Numbered from the stretch's first letter, positions 1-9,793 are shown. The stretch: DNA of 64,000 nt from Zobellia laminariae (GCF_009725995.1 NZ_RCNS01000002.1:744001-808000); one strand, 5' to 3'. Numbers and translations: made by a program. Notes: generated by a model from the letters alone, not told the origin.

Positions 1-2215
1 TTCTGGAAATTTGGGATTACTTGAGAATAAAGGTAAAAAAGGAGGTGTCGGTTTTTCCGTTGGGATAAAAGATAACACAGATCCTAATAGTGTAAAAGCG
101 GCTTGTTACTTTGGTAAAGGTGTTTCCGTTGGCGTAAACCTAAAGGGAGAAATTTATATAGATAAGAAGAGAGAAGCACTACCTGGCGGATTTGACTTTG
201 AAAATGTTTCTCTTCAGTTAAAAGGGCATAATAATGGAGGTGAAACAGAGCTTGAACTTAAAGCGACTGATGCCGCAGGAAAAAGCATAACTCTAGAGAA
301 TACTGTAAAAGGGAATCTAGACGGACTTGTTGCTCTGGAGAACAAGGGCAGTGAAAAAGGAGAAAGTACCTTTTGGTGGGGTGATATAGAATTTTCAGGT
401 TCAAAAGTCCAATACAAACCAGACAATAGTTTTGGACCTATTCTATGGGCTATGTATACTTTATCACATGGTAAATTGAAACTTACCGCACAGCTTCCGC
501 CAGTAGGAGTAAAAGATGCTCAAAAAGTAGAATTACAGTTTTTAAGAAATGGAAAGTGGATAAAAGAAGATAAAGTTCAAATTGATCCAGTTTCGTTTAC
601 CTCGATTTTTTCCATTGCGGATTGGAATGCTTCCGAGGATATAAAATATCGTTTACGCTATAGTTTAGACAAAGAAAGACATACCTATGAGGGAGTTATT
701 CGTGAAGAACCCTTAGATAGATCTTTAATCTTTGGGGGACTTACGTGTCAGCATGCCATGGGGTTTCCGTATCGTCCGTTAGTAGAGAACTTAGATAAGT
801 CTAATCCTGATATACTTTATTTTTCAGGAGATCAGTTATACGAAGGTAATGGAGGATATCCTATAAAGAGACAACCAGAAGACAAGGCTATTCTCAACTA
901 TTTGGGCAAGTGGTATATGTTTGGTTGGGCTTTTGGTGATGTATTAAGAAATAGACCTAGTATTTGTACCCCGGATGACCATGATGTGTATCAAGGTAAT
1001 CTATGGGGTGAAGGTGGAGAAGGAATCACTTTTGAAGAATGGGAGAATGTACGTGATGCTCACGGAGGTCTAGTACAAACTCCAAATTTTGTAAACGTCG
1101 TTAATAAAACACAATGCGGTCATATGCCAGAGGCGTATGATCAGGCTCCCATGAAATCTAACATTAGTACGTGGTATACGCACTTGGTATATGGTAAGGT
1201 TAGTTTTGCTATTGTTAGTGATCGCCTTTTTAAATCGGGTCCTGAAATGGTGAGAGCGGGAGAGGGGAGAATAGATCACTTGACAGCACCAGCAAAATCC
1301 GGAGAGTTGGAATCTGACAACCTTAATTTTATGGGGCAACGCCAACTAGATTTTTTAAACGATTGGGTAGCGGATTGGAAAGGAGCTAACATGAAAGTAT
1401 TGCTTAGTCAAACGCTATTTTCTAATGTGGGCACGCACCATGGTCCGGAGAAGGAATTTTTATTTGGCGACCTTGATTCTGGGGGATGGCCAAAATCTAA
1501 AAGAGATAAGGTTGTTGAAACAATAAGAAAGGCATGTGCATTTCATATAAATGGAGATCAGCATTTGCCTTTTATGGTACAATACAGTATTGACGAACCA
1601 AGGGATGGAGGATGGACGTTCTGTACGCCTGCAATTTCTACAGGGTATCCTAGATGGGGGCAACCAGACTCAGTTAACGTTCCTTTTACCGATAGACCGG
1701 AGCATGGTTTACCAAACACGGGATGTTATAGAGACGGCTTTGGGAATGATAATTATATCTATGCCGTTGGAAACCCTACAGATGACTTTGAAGAAGAATT
1801 TGATCGGTACCAGAAAGCTCAGAAAAAGGCTTCGGGTTATGGTATAGTTACTTTTGATACTAAAGAGAGAACTATAAAAATGGAAGCCATTAGGTTTTTA
1901 GCTAATCTGGATATCGAATCAGAGAAAAATACTTATCCGGGATGGCCATTAACAATACAGCAAACCGATAATGACGGTCGAAGACCAATAGGTTATCTTC
2001 CAAAATTAGAAGTAAAATCGGCCAATCAATTGCTGAAGATTATTAATGAAGAAACCAAAGAACTAGTACATGCCATGCGGATAAAAGGCAATACGTACAC
2101 CCCGTCAGTTTATGAATTAGGTAAGTACACTTTAATTATAGGTGAAGGAGCTACAGAAAAAGCCATAAGTGGTATAGAAATAACCATTGATCCTAAAAAG
2201 ACTATTTCTGTCTAA
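1..2215 (+). CDS. PhoD-like metallophosphatase (alkaline phosphatase D family), 5' end cut by window edge
   Basis: The frame is open to the first base, so the true start and any signal peptide lie outside the window. The first usable codon is a TTG at 11 that is unlikely to be a real start. The visible ~737 residues have a beta-rich N-terminal part and then a PhoD-type calcineurin-like core with metal-ligand motifs FSGDQLYE, PDDHDVYQGN and, near the C-terminus, INGDQH. PhoD enzymes are usually secreted phosphomonoesterases or phosphodiesterases. The gene lies 52 bp upstream of a sulfatase on the same strand, so the two may be co-transcribed and act on sulfated or phosphorylated external substrates. 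That link and the substrate are inference; the fold assignment is fairly secure. Confidence 0.8.
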   Translation, partial: SGNLGLLENKGKKGGVGFSVGIKDNTDPNSVKAACYFGKGVSVGVNLKGEIYIDKKREALPGGFDFENVSLQLKGHNNGGETELELKATDAAGKSITLENTVKGNLDGLVALENKGSEKGESTFWWGDIEFSGSKVQYKPDNSFGPILWAMYTLSHGKLKLTAQLPPVGVKDAQKVELQFLRNGKWIKEDKVQIDPVSFTSIFSIADWNASEDIKYRLRYSLDKERHTYEGVIREEPLDRSLIFGGLTCQHAMGFPYRPLVENLDKSNPDILYFSGDQLYEGNGGYPIKRQPEDKAILNYLGKWYMFGWAFGDVLRNRPSICTPDDHDVYQGNLWGEGGEGITFEEWENVRDAHGGLVQTPNFVNVVNKTQCGHMPEAYDQAPMKSNISTWYTHLVYGKVSFAIVSDRLFKSGPEMVRAGEGRIDHLTAPAKSGELESDNLNFMGQRQLDFLNDWVADWKGANMKVLLSQTLFSNVGTHHGPEKEFLFGDLDSGGWPKSKRDKVVETIRKACAFHINGDQHLPFMVQYSIDEPRDGGWTFCTPAISTGYPRWGQPDSVNVPFTDRPEHGLPNTGCYRDGFGNDNYIYAVGNPTDDFEEEFDRYQKAQKKASGYGIVTFDTKERTIKMEAIRFLANLDIESEKNTYPGWPLTIQQTDNDGRRPIGYLPKLEVKSANQLLKIINEETKELVHAMRIKGNTYTPSVYELGKYTLIIGEGATEKAISGIEITIDPKKTISV

Positions 2216-2267
2216 GCAAAAAGGAATAAATTTGAGAGTAAATTAATTTATAAATACAAAACAGTTC

Positions 2268-3830
2268 ATGACAAGTTTAAGGAATTATTTTTTACAAGGA
2301 GCCCTCTTATTGTTGGTGTTATCCGGCTGTAAGTCTAAGGAAGAAAAAGCAGCAGTTCCGGATGAGAGTCCAAAGCAACCAAATATCGTTTTTATTTATA
2401 TGGATGATTTGGGTTATGGTGACCTTAGCTCATATGGAGCAACGGAATTACATACGCCTAATATTGATGCTTTAGCGGAAGGTGGAGTTCAGTTTACGAA
2501 TGGTTATGCTACTTCGGCAACTTGTACGCCAAGTAGATACGCTATTCTTACGGGTAGATATCCATGGAGAAATAAGGACGCAAAAATACTTCCGGGTACC
2601 GCACCCTTAATCATTAGTACAGATCAGCTTACTGTTCCTAAGGTCCTTAAAGAAAAAGGATATGCTACGGGTATAGTTGGTAAATGGCACCTAGGTTTAG
2701 GTAGTGGTAATGTAAACTGGAATGAGAGAGTTTCTCCAGGTCCTAATGAAGTTGGTTTTGATTATTCCTATATATTGGCGGCTACTCAAGATAGAGTTCC
2801 CACGGTCTACATTGATAATGGTAATGTAGACGGTTTAGACCCGAACGACCCCATAGAAGTAAGTTACAAGGAGAACTTTGAAGGTGAGCCAACAGGGTTG
2901 GACAACCCAGAGTTAACTACTATGAAGTGGCACCATGGCCATAACAATAGTATTGTAAACGCTATTCCCCGTATTGGGTATATGAAAGGTGGAGAAGCTG
3001 CGAAATGGAAGGATGTAGATATGGCGGACCACTTTTTAGTAAAAGCACAAGAGTATGTTACTGTGCATAAAGATGAGCCTTTCTTTTTATATTATGCCTT
3101 GCAGCAGCCACATGTACCTCGTACGCCACACCCACGTTTTGAAGGAAAATCTGGAATGGGTCCTCGTGGTGATGTTATCCTAGAAGCGGATTGGGTTGTT
3201 GGTGAATTCGTGAAAACTTTAGAAAATCAAGGTCTTTTAGAAAACACGTTGATTGTATTTTCTAGTGATAATGGTCCTGTTGTAAATGATGGCTATTATG
3301 ACGACTCTGAAGAGAAATTGGGAAAACACACTCCCGCAGGTGTATTGCGTGGTGGTAAATATAGCTTGTTTGAGGCAGGTACTCGTGTGCCTTTTATTAC
3401 ATACTGGAAAGGGACAATTGCACCAGGTAAATCAGATGCTTTAGTTTGTCAAGTAGACTTACTTACCTCTATGGCAGCTTTAATAGGTAGTGATAAAAAA
3501 GGTGAGGATAGTGAAAACTTCCTAGATACCTTTATGGGTAAAACAGATCAAGGTAGAAAAGAATTGGTTTTAGAGGCTGGTTCAAGAACTGCTTTTAGAA
3601 AAGGGGACTGGGCTATGATTCCACCTTATAAAGGTGCAGCTCTTAATAAGCAAGTTAATATAGAATTAGGTAACGATAGCGAGTACCAACTATATAATTT
3701 AAAAGAGGACCTTGCTCAAACTAAAAATGTTGCTAAAGAAAACCCAGAAAAACTACAGGAAATGGTAGAAGGTTTTGAAGCCATAAGAGGTGAGAATGAT
3801 TTAGAGATTAAAGAACTGGAGTTGAAGTAG
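2268..3830 (+). CDS. S1-family sulfatase, lipoprotein
   Basis: This 520-residue protein begins with a lipoprotein signal ending LSGC (Cys21), so it is expected to be anchored in the envelope. It has the formylglycine motif C86-T-P-S-R, the cysteine type that is matured by an anaerobic or FGE-type modifying enzyme. The metal-binding Asp pair is D46-D47 in the MDDLGYGD stretch, and SSDNGP is seen further on. Length and motif order match S1 arylsulfatases of marine Bacteroidota, which desulfate algal polysaccharides. No SusCD pair or glycoside hydrolase is visible nearby, so the substrate cannot be named. A strong terminator follows. Confidence 0.93.
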   Translation: MTSLRNYFLQGALLLLVLSGCKSKEEKAAVPDESPKQPNIVFIYMDDLGYGDLSSYGATELHTPNIDALAEGGVQFTNGYATSATCTPSRYAILTGRYPWRNKDAKILPGTAPLIISTDQLTVPKVLKEKGYATGIVGKWHLGLGSGNVNWNERVSPGPNEVGFDYSYILAATQDRVPTVYIDNGNVDGLDPNDPIEVSYKENFEGEPTGLDNPELTTMKWHHGHNNSIVNAIPRIGYMKGGEAAKWKDVDMADHFLVKAQEYVTVHKDEPFFLYYALQQPHVPRTPHPRFEGKSGMGPRGDVILEADWVVGEFVKTLENQGLLENTLIVFSSDNGPVVNDGYYDDSEEKLGKHTPAGVLRGGKYSLFEAGTRVPFITYWKGTIAPGKSDALVCQVDLLTSMAALIGSDKKGEDSENFLDTFMGKTDQGRKELVLEAGSRTAFRKGDWAMIPPYKGAALNKQVNIELGNDSEYQLYNLKEDLAQTKNVAKENPEKLQEMVEGFEAIRGENDLEIKELELK

Positions 3831-3886
3831 AGAATTGTTGAGGTATTTTAATTTTAGAAATACCTTAAAATTATATTTTATACGAG

Positions 3887-3946
3887 CCGTTTTAAGTGTG
3901 GTTAGTGTTCATTAAGAGCATATTACACTTGAAACGGTTTTTTATT
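3887..3946 (+). terminator. Rho-independent terminator after the sulfatase
   Basis: The 13-nt arms CCGTTTTAAGTGT and ACACTTGAAACGG pair with one G:U, around a 25-nt loop, and are followed by a T-rich tail. A weaker AT-rich hairpin (AGGTATTT / AAATACCT) lies just upstream at about 3841-3864. Confidence 0.8.
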
Positions 3947-4024
3947 TTTCTTTTATATGTCAGAAATAAATTAGATATTTGACTCATCATGAAGTTATAG
4001 AAATTATGTTCCGTATAGATGTCA

Positions 4025-4066
4025 CTGGGTTTTGTGCCCAGAAATAAGCGAACCTTACTTCGTTCG
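4025..4066 (+). other. two small hairpins in the leader of the MATE gene
   Basis: The 280-bp gap 3831-4110 contains the sulfatase terminator and then two adjacent 5-bp inverted repeats: CTGGG/CCCAG (4025-4041) and CGAAC/GTTCG (4049-4066). They are 45-85 bp before the MATE start. They could be a structured leader or chance; no known riboswitch class was recognised. Confidence 0.25.
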
Positions 4067-4110
4067 GTTATGGCGCGTTCTTCTTTTTATCAACATAATT
4101 TCATTTTCAA

Positions 4111-5520
4111 ATGCCACATTTAAATAGAATCACTTTTAAAAGACTGTTTCAGTACTTTATAGTTGCCGTAACAGGAAAAGAAACAGAATTCACTACCGGA
4201 AGTATCCGCAAGGCCATCTTCATGCTCTCTATTCCAATGATTTTGGAGATGATGATGGAATCCATTTTTGCCATAGTAGACATCGCTTACGTATCACAGG
4301 TAAGTGTTAACGCCGTTGCAACAATTGGACTTACCGAATCCGTGGTTACTTTGGTATATGCAGTCGCCATAGGTTTGAGTATGGCAGCAACAGCTATAGT
4401 TGCCAGACGAATAGGGGCAAAAGATATTAAGGGGGCTCAAGAAGCCGCTGTACAGGCAATTGCGCTAGGAGTTCTAGTTTCCATAATAGTAGGTGTCCTT
4501 GGGTTTTTATATGCCGAAGATATACTTGCGTTAATGGGTGCAGAACCCGATTTGATAGCCGAAGGCTCTGGATATACCCGACTCTTATTAGGAGGTAATA
4601 TTACTATTTTACTATTATTCTTAATCAACGCTATATTTAGGGGAGCCGGTGATGCTTCCGTTGCAATGTGGGCTTTAGTGCTCTCCAACGGACTCAACAT
4701 TATACTAGACCCTATCTTTATTTTTGGTTGGGGACCCGTACCGGAGTATGGGGTCATGGGGGCTGCTATAGCTACCAATATAGGAAGAGGTACAGCTGTG
4801 TTGTTTCAATTGGCAGTATTGTTCTTTGGCTGGAGCCGCATACAAATCGGTTTTAAGGATATGGTTATTCGCTTTGGCGTAATGCTAAATCTTATTAAAG
4901 TCTCACTTGGGGGAATTGCTCAATTTCTAATAGGGACTTCTAGTTGGGTATTTCTTATGCGTATGATGTCAGAGTTTGGTAGTGAGGTACTGGCTGGTTA
5001 CACAATTGCCATCCGCGTAATGTTATTCACTTTAATGCCATCTTGGGGTATGAGTAATGCCGCAGCTACATTGGTGGGGCAGAACCTTGGAGCTCAACAG
5101 CCCGATCGTGCAGAAACTTCGGTTTGGAAGACAGGAAAATACAACGCCTATTTTATGGGTGCTGTTTCTTTAATCTATCTATTCTTTGCTTATGATATTG
5201 TTGGTTGGTTCAGTGCCAACCCCGTTGTAGTGGAGAATGGAGGTTTGTGTCTTCAGATTATTGCTGTGGGGTATATATTCTATGCCTATGGTATGGTGGT
5301 AACCCAAGCCTTTAATGGAGCGGGAGATACAGGAACGCCAACAAAAATTAATCTCATTGCTTTCTGGCTGTTTCAATTGCCCTTTGCCTATCTAATGGCA
5401 ATAACTCTTAATTTAGGTGCTATGGGTGTATTTATAGCTATTACTGCTGCTGAGGTGCTGCTAGCAATAATTTCTATGATTTGGTTTAAAAAAGGAAACT
5501 GGAAAAAGGTGAGTGTCTAA
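4111..5520 (+). CDS. MATE family efflux transporter
   Basis: This is a 469-residue polytopic inner-membrane protein with about 12 hydrophobic segments and the MATE-type N-terminal signature (GSIRKAIFMLSIPMILEMMME). It has the internal two-fold repeat and GAGD-containing loops of the family (IFRGAGDASVA near residue 175 and AFNGAGDTGTPT near 400). MATE proteins export cationic drugs and metabolites in exchange for Na+ or H+. The 27 residues before the first conserved segment are usual for flavobacterial members. Substrate is not predictable. It is 40 bp upstream of a PLP enzyme, but no functional link is evident. Confidence 0.93.
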   Translation: MPHLNRITFKRLFQYFIVAVTGKETEFTTGSIRKAIFMLSIPMILEMMMESIFAIVDIAYVSQVSVNAVATIGLTESVVTLVYAVAIGLSMAATAIVARRIGAKDIKGAQEAAVQAIALGVLVSIIVGVLGFLYAEDILALMGAEPDLIAEGSGYTRLLLGGNITILLLFLINAIFRGAGDASVAMWALVLSNGLNIILDPIFIFGWGPVPEYGVMGAAIATNIGRGTAVLFQLAVLFFGWSRIQIGFKDMVIRFGVMLNLIKVSLGGIAQFLIGTSSWVFLMRMMSEFGSEVLAGYTIAIRVMLFTLMPSWGMSNAAATLVGQNLGAQQPDRAETSVWKTGKYNAYFMGAVSLIYLFFAYDIVGWFSANPVVVENGGLCLQIIAVGYIFYAYGMVVTQAFNGAGDTGTPTKINLIAFWLFQLPFAYLMAITLNLGAMGVFIAITAAEVLLAIISMIWFKKGNWKKVSV

Positions 5521-5560
5521 TACTCTTTTTGTAACTTGATCTTTCTAAATTTTTGAAATT

Positions 5561-6736
5561 ATGCAGCAAAAGAAAATAGGACTCAATACCATTTGTACCC
5601 ATGTAGGGGAAGTTAAAGACGAACAGTTTAAAGGGGCAATTTCTCCACTTTACATGAGTAGTTCGTATGCTTTTGAAGATGTAGATGTAAAAAGGTATCC
5701 TAGATATTTTAATACACCCAACCAAGAGGCGTTGTGTAAAAAGATTGCTGCGTTAGAAAATACAGAAGCTGGCCTTATTTTCGGAAGTGGTATGGCAGCC
5801 ATCACCACAAGCTTAATGGCTTTTCTTAGAGCTGGTGATCATATTGTTCTTCAGCAAGTATTGTATGGAGGAACTTACAATCTGGTTGTAGAGGAATTTG
5901 AGAAGTTTGGTATTGAATATTCATTTACCGAAGGATGGCAAGCTGAGGATTTCGAAAAAGAAATTCGTTCCAATACAAAGGTCATCTATATAGAAACACC
6001 TTCCAATCCGCTATTGACAATAACCGACTTAGATGCTATTAGCAAACTAGCTAAGAAGCATAATTTGGTTTCTATGATAGACAATACGTTTGCGAGCCCC
6101 GTTAATCAAAACCCTATAGATTTTGGTATTGATGTGGTTATGCATAGTGCCACTAAATATATGGGTGGACATTCAGATATTCTAGCAGGAGCAGTTGCAT
6201 CATCCGAAGAAAACATTCATAGAATATTTGGGTTGGCAAAGAACTTTGGCGGTAGTCTTAGTGACTATACTGTTTGGTTATTGGAAAGGAGCTTAAAAAC
6301 CATGGGCTTGAGGGTGAAAGCTCAAAATATAAATGCCCAGCATATGGCAGAATACCTAGAAGGGAACGAAGCGGTCACTAAAGTATACTACCCAGGCCTA
6401 AAGAGTCATCCGGAGCATGAATTGGCAAAAGCGCAAATGAAAGGTTTTGGAGGAATGTTATCTTTTGAGCTTCATGAACACTATGATGCAAATCAATTTC
6501 AAAAAGAACTATTATTAATAAAATCTTCCATGAGTTTGGCAGGGGTAGAGAGTACCGTTCTTTCTCCTACAAAAACATCGCACTCCCTTTTGAGTGCGGA
6601 AGAGAGAGCTAAACAAGGTATTGCAGACGGCTTAATCCGTTTTTCTGTTGGCATAGAAGAACCAGAAGATTTAATTGCAGATATAGAACAAGCATTAAAA
6701 AAAGTAAGGTCTGGTAATGTTGTAGCGACTAGTTAA
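5561..6736 (+). CDS. trans-sulfuration family PLP enzyme (Cys/Met metabolism)
   Basis: This 391-residue protein belongs to the Cys/Met metabolism PLP family (cystathionine gamma-synthase, cystathionine gamma-lyase, methionine gamma-lyase). The Schiff-base lysine is K199 in SATKYMGGHSD. The usual Y-x-R element that contacts PLP phosphate from the neighbouring subunit is seen as YPRY near residue 47, GSGMAA forms the cofactor phosphate loop, and the substrate carboxylate region is near SLAGVES. The exact reaction (gamma-replacement, gamma-elimination or O-acetylhomoserine sulfhydrylation) cannot be decided from motifs. bshB1, 42 bp downstream on the same strand, consumes a cysteine-linked pathway, so a role in thiol supply is plausible but inferred. 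Confidence 0.85.
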   Translation: MQQKKIGLNTICTHVGEVKDEQFKGAISPLYMSSSYAFEDVDVKRYPRYFNTPNQEALCKKIAALENTEAGLIFGSGMAAITTSLMAFLRAGDHIVLQQVLYGGTYNLVVEEFEKFGIEYSFTEGWQAEDFEKEIRSNTKVIYIETPSNPLLTITDLDAISKLAKKHNLVSMIDNTFASPVNQNPIDFGIDVVMHSATKYMGGHSDILAGAVASSEENIHRIFGLAKNFGGSLSDYTVWLLERSLKTMGLRVKAQNINAQHMAEYLEGNEAVTKVYYPGLKSHPEHELAKAQMKGFGGMLSFELHEHYDANQFQKELLLIKSSMSLAGVESTVLSPTKTSHSLLSAEERAKQGIADGLIRFSVGIEEPEDLIADIEQALKKVRSGNVVATS

Positions 6737-6778
6737 AGGCATTTAATCAGAACAAAGAACAATACTCAATAAAATAGA

Positions 6779-7501
6779 ATGAAATTAGACATATTAGCTT
6801 TTGGTGCTCACCCAGATGATGTAGAACTTGGTGCCGGAGCTACCATAGCCAAGGCCATTGCAAGTGGTAAAAAAGTAGGTATTGTAGATTTAACCCGTGG
6901 CGAGCTTGGCACACGAGGCTCCGCAGAAATTAGAGATAGAGAAGCAGCAGCAGCTGGTAAAATTCTAGGAGTTTCGGCAAGAGAGAACTTAGGATTTGCA
7001 GATGGTTTTTTTGTAAATGACAGAGAACATCAATTGCAGATTATAAAGATGGTTCGTAAATACAGACCGGAAATTGTTTTGTGCAATGCCATAGATGATC
7101 GCCATATTGATCATGGTAAAGGAAGTAAACTAGTTAGTGATGCTTGTTTTTTAAGTGGATTGATTAAGATTGAAACCCAGTTAGAAGGCGAAGAGGCGAA
7201 TCAAGCACAGTGGAGACCAAAGGTGGTTTACCATTACATTCAATGGAAGAATATTGAACCGGATTTTGTTGTTGATGTTTCAGAATTCATTGAAAAGAAA
7301 ACGGAAGCTATTTTAGCTTATTCGTCACAGTTTCATGATCCAACAAGTAAGGAGCCAGAAACGCCAATAAGTAGTAAAAACTTTATTGAAAGTGTAAATT
7401 ACAGAGCCAAGGATTTAGGAAGATTGGTAGGAGTTGCGTATGCTGAAGGATTTACCACAGAACGTTTTGTTGCAGTTAGCAATATAGACGACCTAATTTA
7501 A
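6779..7501 (+). CDS. bshB1: bacillithiol biosynthesis deacetylase BshB1
   Basis: This 240-residue LmbE/PIG-L family protein has the zinc motif A-H11-P-D13-D14 and the second motif H109-I-D-H112. The sequence around GELGTRGSAEIRDREA and LGFADGFF is characteristic of BshB1, which deacetylates GlcNAc-malate to GlcN-malate in bacillithiol synthesis. Bacillithiol is the main low-molecular-weight thiol of many Bacteroidota. bshA and bshC are not in the window. Its stop codon shares the palindrome TTAA with the stop of the convergent sensor kinase gene, so the two coding regions overlap by 4 bases. Confidence 0.93.
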   Translation: MKLDILAFGAHPDDVELGAGATIAKAIASGKKVGIVDLTRGELGTRGSAEIRDREAAAAGKILGVSARENLGFADGFFVNDREHQLQIIKMVRKYRPEIVLCNAIDDRHIDHGKGSKLVSDACFLSGLIKIETQLEGEEANQAQWRPKVVYHYIQWKNIEPDFVVDVSEFIEKKTEAILAYSSQFHDPTSKEPETPISSKNFIESVNYRAKDLGRLVGVAYAEGFTTERFVAVSNIDDLI

Positions 7502-9549
7502 GCTGTTCGTTGATATTTATTTTTAGCCTTGGGTAGGGTAAAGTGAAAAGTACTCCCTTTTCTCAATAGACTTTCTACCCAAATAACTCCATTATTTTTC
7601 TCTACCATTTCCTTGCATAGAGATAGTCCTAAGCCCGTGCCTTTTTCATTATTTGTGCCGTAGGTCGTTAAGGTAGAGTTATCTGAAAATATTTTTTCGA
7701 TGGTATCTTGATTCATACCTATACCGGTATCACGAATAGAGACCTGCCATAAGTCTTTTTTCTCAATAGCGGTAATGGTTACCATACCATTTTCGGGGGT
7801 AAATTTTACGGCGTTACTGATGAGGTTTCTAATTACAATATCTATTTGGTTGGTATCTGACCACGTCAATGTTTTTGCTTCTAAGTGATTAATAAGACGA
7901 ATAGATTTGTTCTTTGCCACTTCAGATAACAAGTCAATATTTTCTTTAACAACTGTTTCTAGAGCAACTACTTCGGCTCTAGTAACCGCTCCGTTCATTT
8001 GGGTTTGGCCCCATGTTAAAAGATTGTTGAGCGTAAAAGAGATATGGTCTATATCATTAGAAAGTTTGGGCATGAAACCCATAAACTCATTTTGCTCTAT
8101 TTCACCATCTTTAAATAGTTTTAAAAGCCCTTGGAAAGCCGCTATTGGTCCACGAAGGTCATGGCCAATAATTGAAAATAATTTATCTTTTGTCCGGTTT
8201 ATTTCATGCAGTTCAAGTTCGTTTATCTTTAAATCTGCTTGTTTTTTCTGGAGTTCGGAATTCAATTTTTTTTGTACTTTCTCACTTCTGAATACTAAAA
8301 GGGTAACGATAATGAAAATTATGAGTATACCCAAAGCTACATTTACGTAAGCTCTTTGTGTATCTAGTTGTTTAGTGTTTTCTTTAATAAGGTCTATTTT
8401 CTGTTTTTCATGCTCCATTTTGGTTTTTAGCATGGTTAGACTCTTTTTGTTTTCATTTCTATATAAAGTATCGGATAATGATTGATATATCTCATGATAC
8501 TTTAAGGCTTCTGTATAATCTTCTTTGTTCTTGTTTATTTGATACAATGTTTTAGCGCATTGCTTAGAGCCCTCCATGTCTTTTATTCTATCTGAAATAG
8601 CATAAGCGTTTAATGCATATAATTCGGACATGGCGTCATTGCCTAGACCTAAATAGGCTTGAGACATACCATTGAGCAATTCAATTTCACCACGATCATC
8701 CTGAATTTTTTTATGAAGCATTTCACTTTGTCTATACCAGTAGAGCGCCCATTCAAATTTGTTGTCTTTTAAATAGATTTTAGCTTTAGTGGCATAAGCG
8801 TAGGCAAGCCATTCCATTTTCTTGGTTTTTTCAAAAATGGCTATGCTGGTATTAGCATTGTACATGGCATGCTCTAAATCTCCAGTGTCTGCATAAATAG
8901 AGGCAATGTTGCTCATAGTTTCAGCAGAGATGGATTCATTCCCTAAGTCTTCGTTTATTTTTTTTACTTTTTTATAGAATTCTAGGGCTTGAACGAAATC
9001 ATTTTGCGATGCATATAGGTTAGCAACATTTTCATTAAATATAGATAGCATGAATTTATCATCGTTTTCATTTGCGATATCTATACCTTCTAAATAGTAA
9101 ATCAATGATTTTGCGTAATCTCCTGTATAAGCAAATTCAGAGGCAAGTTTATTTTGTGCCCGTAACCTTAATGCTATATCTTTTGATACGATACTCATGG
9201 AAAGAGCATTTTTGAAGTAAAGCATACTTTTGGTATGATTTCCCTGATCTGAATAGTAATTACCTAATCCTAAAAGAGCATAGCTTTCTCCTTTTTTGTA
9301 ATTAGAGGATTTACTGTAATCTAAAGCGAGTTGTGAGAGCAATAAAAGGCTATCTGTATTGAAAAACCTTAACTCATCACCCAAATTGTTTAGTAGATTA
9401 ATATGGGTGGTGTCTTTAATACAAAAATTAGGGGAGCTTCTTAATTCCTTAATGAGTGTTTGCAAGCTATCCTTAGCATCTTGTTGCGCACTTATATTTG
9501 TTGTAGACAATACAAGTAAGCCAAAAAGCAAAATAGCTAATTTGGACAT
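7498..9549 (-). CDS. TPR-containing sensor histidine kinase
   Basis: A hybrid-free sensor kinase. The ATG at 9549 is preferred over an in-frame start at 9588 because it gives a clean signal peptide (MSKLAILLFGLLVLSTTNISA). About 330 residues of periplasmic tetratricopeptide-type helical repeats follow, then one membrane segment at about 400-420, a coiled coil, a HisKA domain with the H-box GHDLRGP (H463) and a HATPase domain (N-box NLISNAVKF, DTGIGM, GTGLGLS). No response regulator is adjacent. Its upstream region carries a partial match to the bipartite element found near the LytTR regulator at 26995. The signal sensed is unknown. Confidence 0.93.
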   Translation of the reverse strand: MSKLAILLFGLLVLSTTNISAQQDAKDSLQTLIKELRSSPNFCIKDTTHINLLNNLGDELRFFNTDSLLLLSQLALDYSKSSNYKKGESYALLGLGNYYSDQGNHTKSMLYFKNALSMSIVSKDIALRLRAQNKLASEFAYTGDYAKSLIYYLEGIDIANENDDKFMLSIFNENVANLYASQNDFVQALEFYKKVKKINEDLGNESISAETMSNIASIYADTGDLEHAMYNANTSIAIFEKTKKMEWLAYAYATKAKIYLKDNKFEWALYWYRQSEMLHKKIQDDRGEIELLNGMSQAYLGLGNDAMSELYALNAYAISDRIKDMEGSKQCAKTLYQINKNKEDYTEALKYHEIYQSLSDTLYRNENKKSLTMLKTKMEHEKQKIDLIKENTKQLDTQRAYVNVALGILIIFIIVTLLVFRSEKVQKKLNSELQKKQADLKINELELHEINRTKDKLFSIIGHDLRGPIAAFQGLLKLFKDGEIEQNEFMGFMPKLSNDIDHISFTLNNLLTWGQTQMNGAVTRAEVVALETVVKENIDLLSEVAKNKSIRLINHLEAKTLTWSDTNQIDIVIRNLISNAVKFTPENGMVTITAIEKKDLWQVSIRDTGIGMNQDTIEKIFSDNSTLTTYGTNNEKGTGLGLSLCKEMVEKNNGVIWVESLLRKGSTFHFTLPKAKNKYQRTA

Positions 9550-9644
9550 TAGGTTAGAGGTCAAAGAATGGATTTTGACAAAAAGCATTTCTAAAATTAA
9601 TTATTCATCTAATGTATCTACATACTGTTGATATCTCTAAAAAT

Positions 9645-9678
9645 TGTTGTGAAACGCTAAAAATTGTGTGTTTTAGCG
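9645..9678 (-). promoter_or_regulatory. degenerate copy of the LytTR-region bipartite element, with hairpin
   Basis: Read on the minus strand this contains CACACAAT, 8 bases, then TTTCACAACA, resembling the two 27-bp elements at 27824 and 28084. The 8-base spacer is one arm of a perfect inverted repeat CGCTAAAA/TTTTAGCG (9655-9678). It lies about 100 bp upstream of the kinase start at 9549. A regulatory role is inferred. Confidence 0.4.
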
Positions 9679-9793
9679 AGAGTAACTTGCATTTTATCGA
9701 TGTTTTTCAATTTTTTATTGATGTTTATACATTCACTGTCAAGCTGTTCTAGTAAAGAATATAGGTGGGGTATGAAAATAACCGAAGTTTTAT

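Noticed and set aside
1460..1847. Open frames inside the phosphatase gene on both strands
   Set aside because: They overlap a well-supported gene in other frames, show no family motifs and have low-complexity composition.
7907..8350. 147-residue plus-strand frame opposite the TPR kinase
   Set aside because: It is Ser/Phe-rich, typical of a shadow of a coding strand; the kinase on the minus strand has clear motifs.
9697..9722. ATCGATG-containing stretch as another copy of the CATCGATG motif
   Set aside because: Only ATCGATG matches; the GAACGG extension and the partner word are absent.
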